64,000 bases of DNA. It comes from Chionis minor (Eukaryota; Chordata; Aves; Charadriiformes; Chionididae). Where the stretch lies: the NCBI GenBank assembly GCA_013398295.1, contig VZSF01001148.1, forward strand, positions 127,724 to 191,723, read 5' to 3'. Positions 63,833-64,000 of the stretch are shown here, one piece after another; the first letter of the stretch is position 1; each line of letters starts with the position of its first letter. Below the pieces are notes generated by a model that saw nothing but the letters and a program-made list of their open reading frames with translations, made no database searches and was not told the DNA's origin. The position numbers and the translations under genes are program-made.

Positions 63833-64000
63833 GTGCTGAGTCCACTTAAAGAAGCCTCCGAGAATGAAATAAACCCAAAACCGCTCTAGAGTCAGTATAG
63901 CTGCGATTTGTCTGTTCTCAAAGCAACTTACATGAGTGTAGGAATTTATTTGTCAGTGGGCAGTCTCAGCTTTGTACCAGACATATGATTTTATATGAAA
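63833..64000. other. Unassigned sequence to window end
   Basis: Nothing recognisable. Confidence 0.5.

Noticed and set aside
1..64000. CRISPR arrays, bacterial operons, phage or integrated viral genes
   Set aside because: No regular spaced repeats, no dense one-strand coding and no viral domain seen. CR1 elements and a vertebrate-type CpG island indicate an amniote nuclear genome.

Overview
The window looks like nuclear DNA of a bird or close sauropsid relative. The main evidence is CR1 LINE fragments: two copies of the avian-type CR1 3' end (about 22.1-22.3 kb and 43.2 kb, both on +) and one old CR1-like reverse-transcriptase segment on the minus strand (about 18.9-19.8 kb). The rest is AT-rich unique DNA with few transposons, short homopolymers and no bacterial-style coding density. 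No prokaryotic gene, CRISPR array, tRNA, rRNA or viral genome is visible. No gene could be identified by name.

Layout. From 1 to about 54.9 kb the DNA is intron-like or intergenic. It holds scattered short open segments with plausible splice sites on the minus strand. Six of them (46.2, 37.9, 30.0, 24.5, 16.6 and 3.2-3.4 kb) can be read in order in one unbroken, phase-compatible frame of 170 codons ending in a stop. This is the best candidate for a gene body. It remains a hypothesis, because introns contain many pseudo-exons and I recognise no family in the product. Other loose candidates lie at 0.23-0.31 kb, 3.01-3.11 kb and 23.05-23.28 kb; the last is followed by a polyadenylation signal.

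At about 54.9-55.95 kb there is a CpG island interrupted by a 296-base assembly gap. It is the only clear promoter-like region. It has two or three good splice donors on the + strand, so a + transcript running right is suggested. A minus transcript running left through the candidate exons would make it a divergent promoter.

From 56 to 64 kb the DNA is AT-rich and contains several very old interspersed repeat remnants (59.8-61.6 kb). A GC-rich, long open segment preceded by a good + acceptor lies at 63.3-63.8 kb.

Other clear structures are a near-perfect 145-bp tandem duplication (5.8-6.1 kb), a 17-bp minisatellite (33.3 kb), a G homopolymer with an unresolved base (45.3 kb), and a recurrent A-run/CCCAAAAC-type low-complexity motif at about 14 places.
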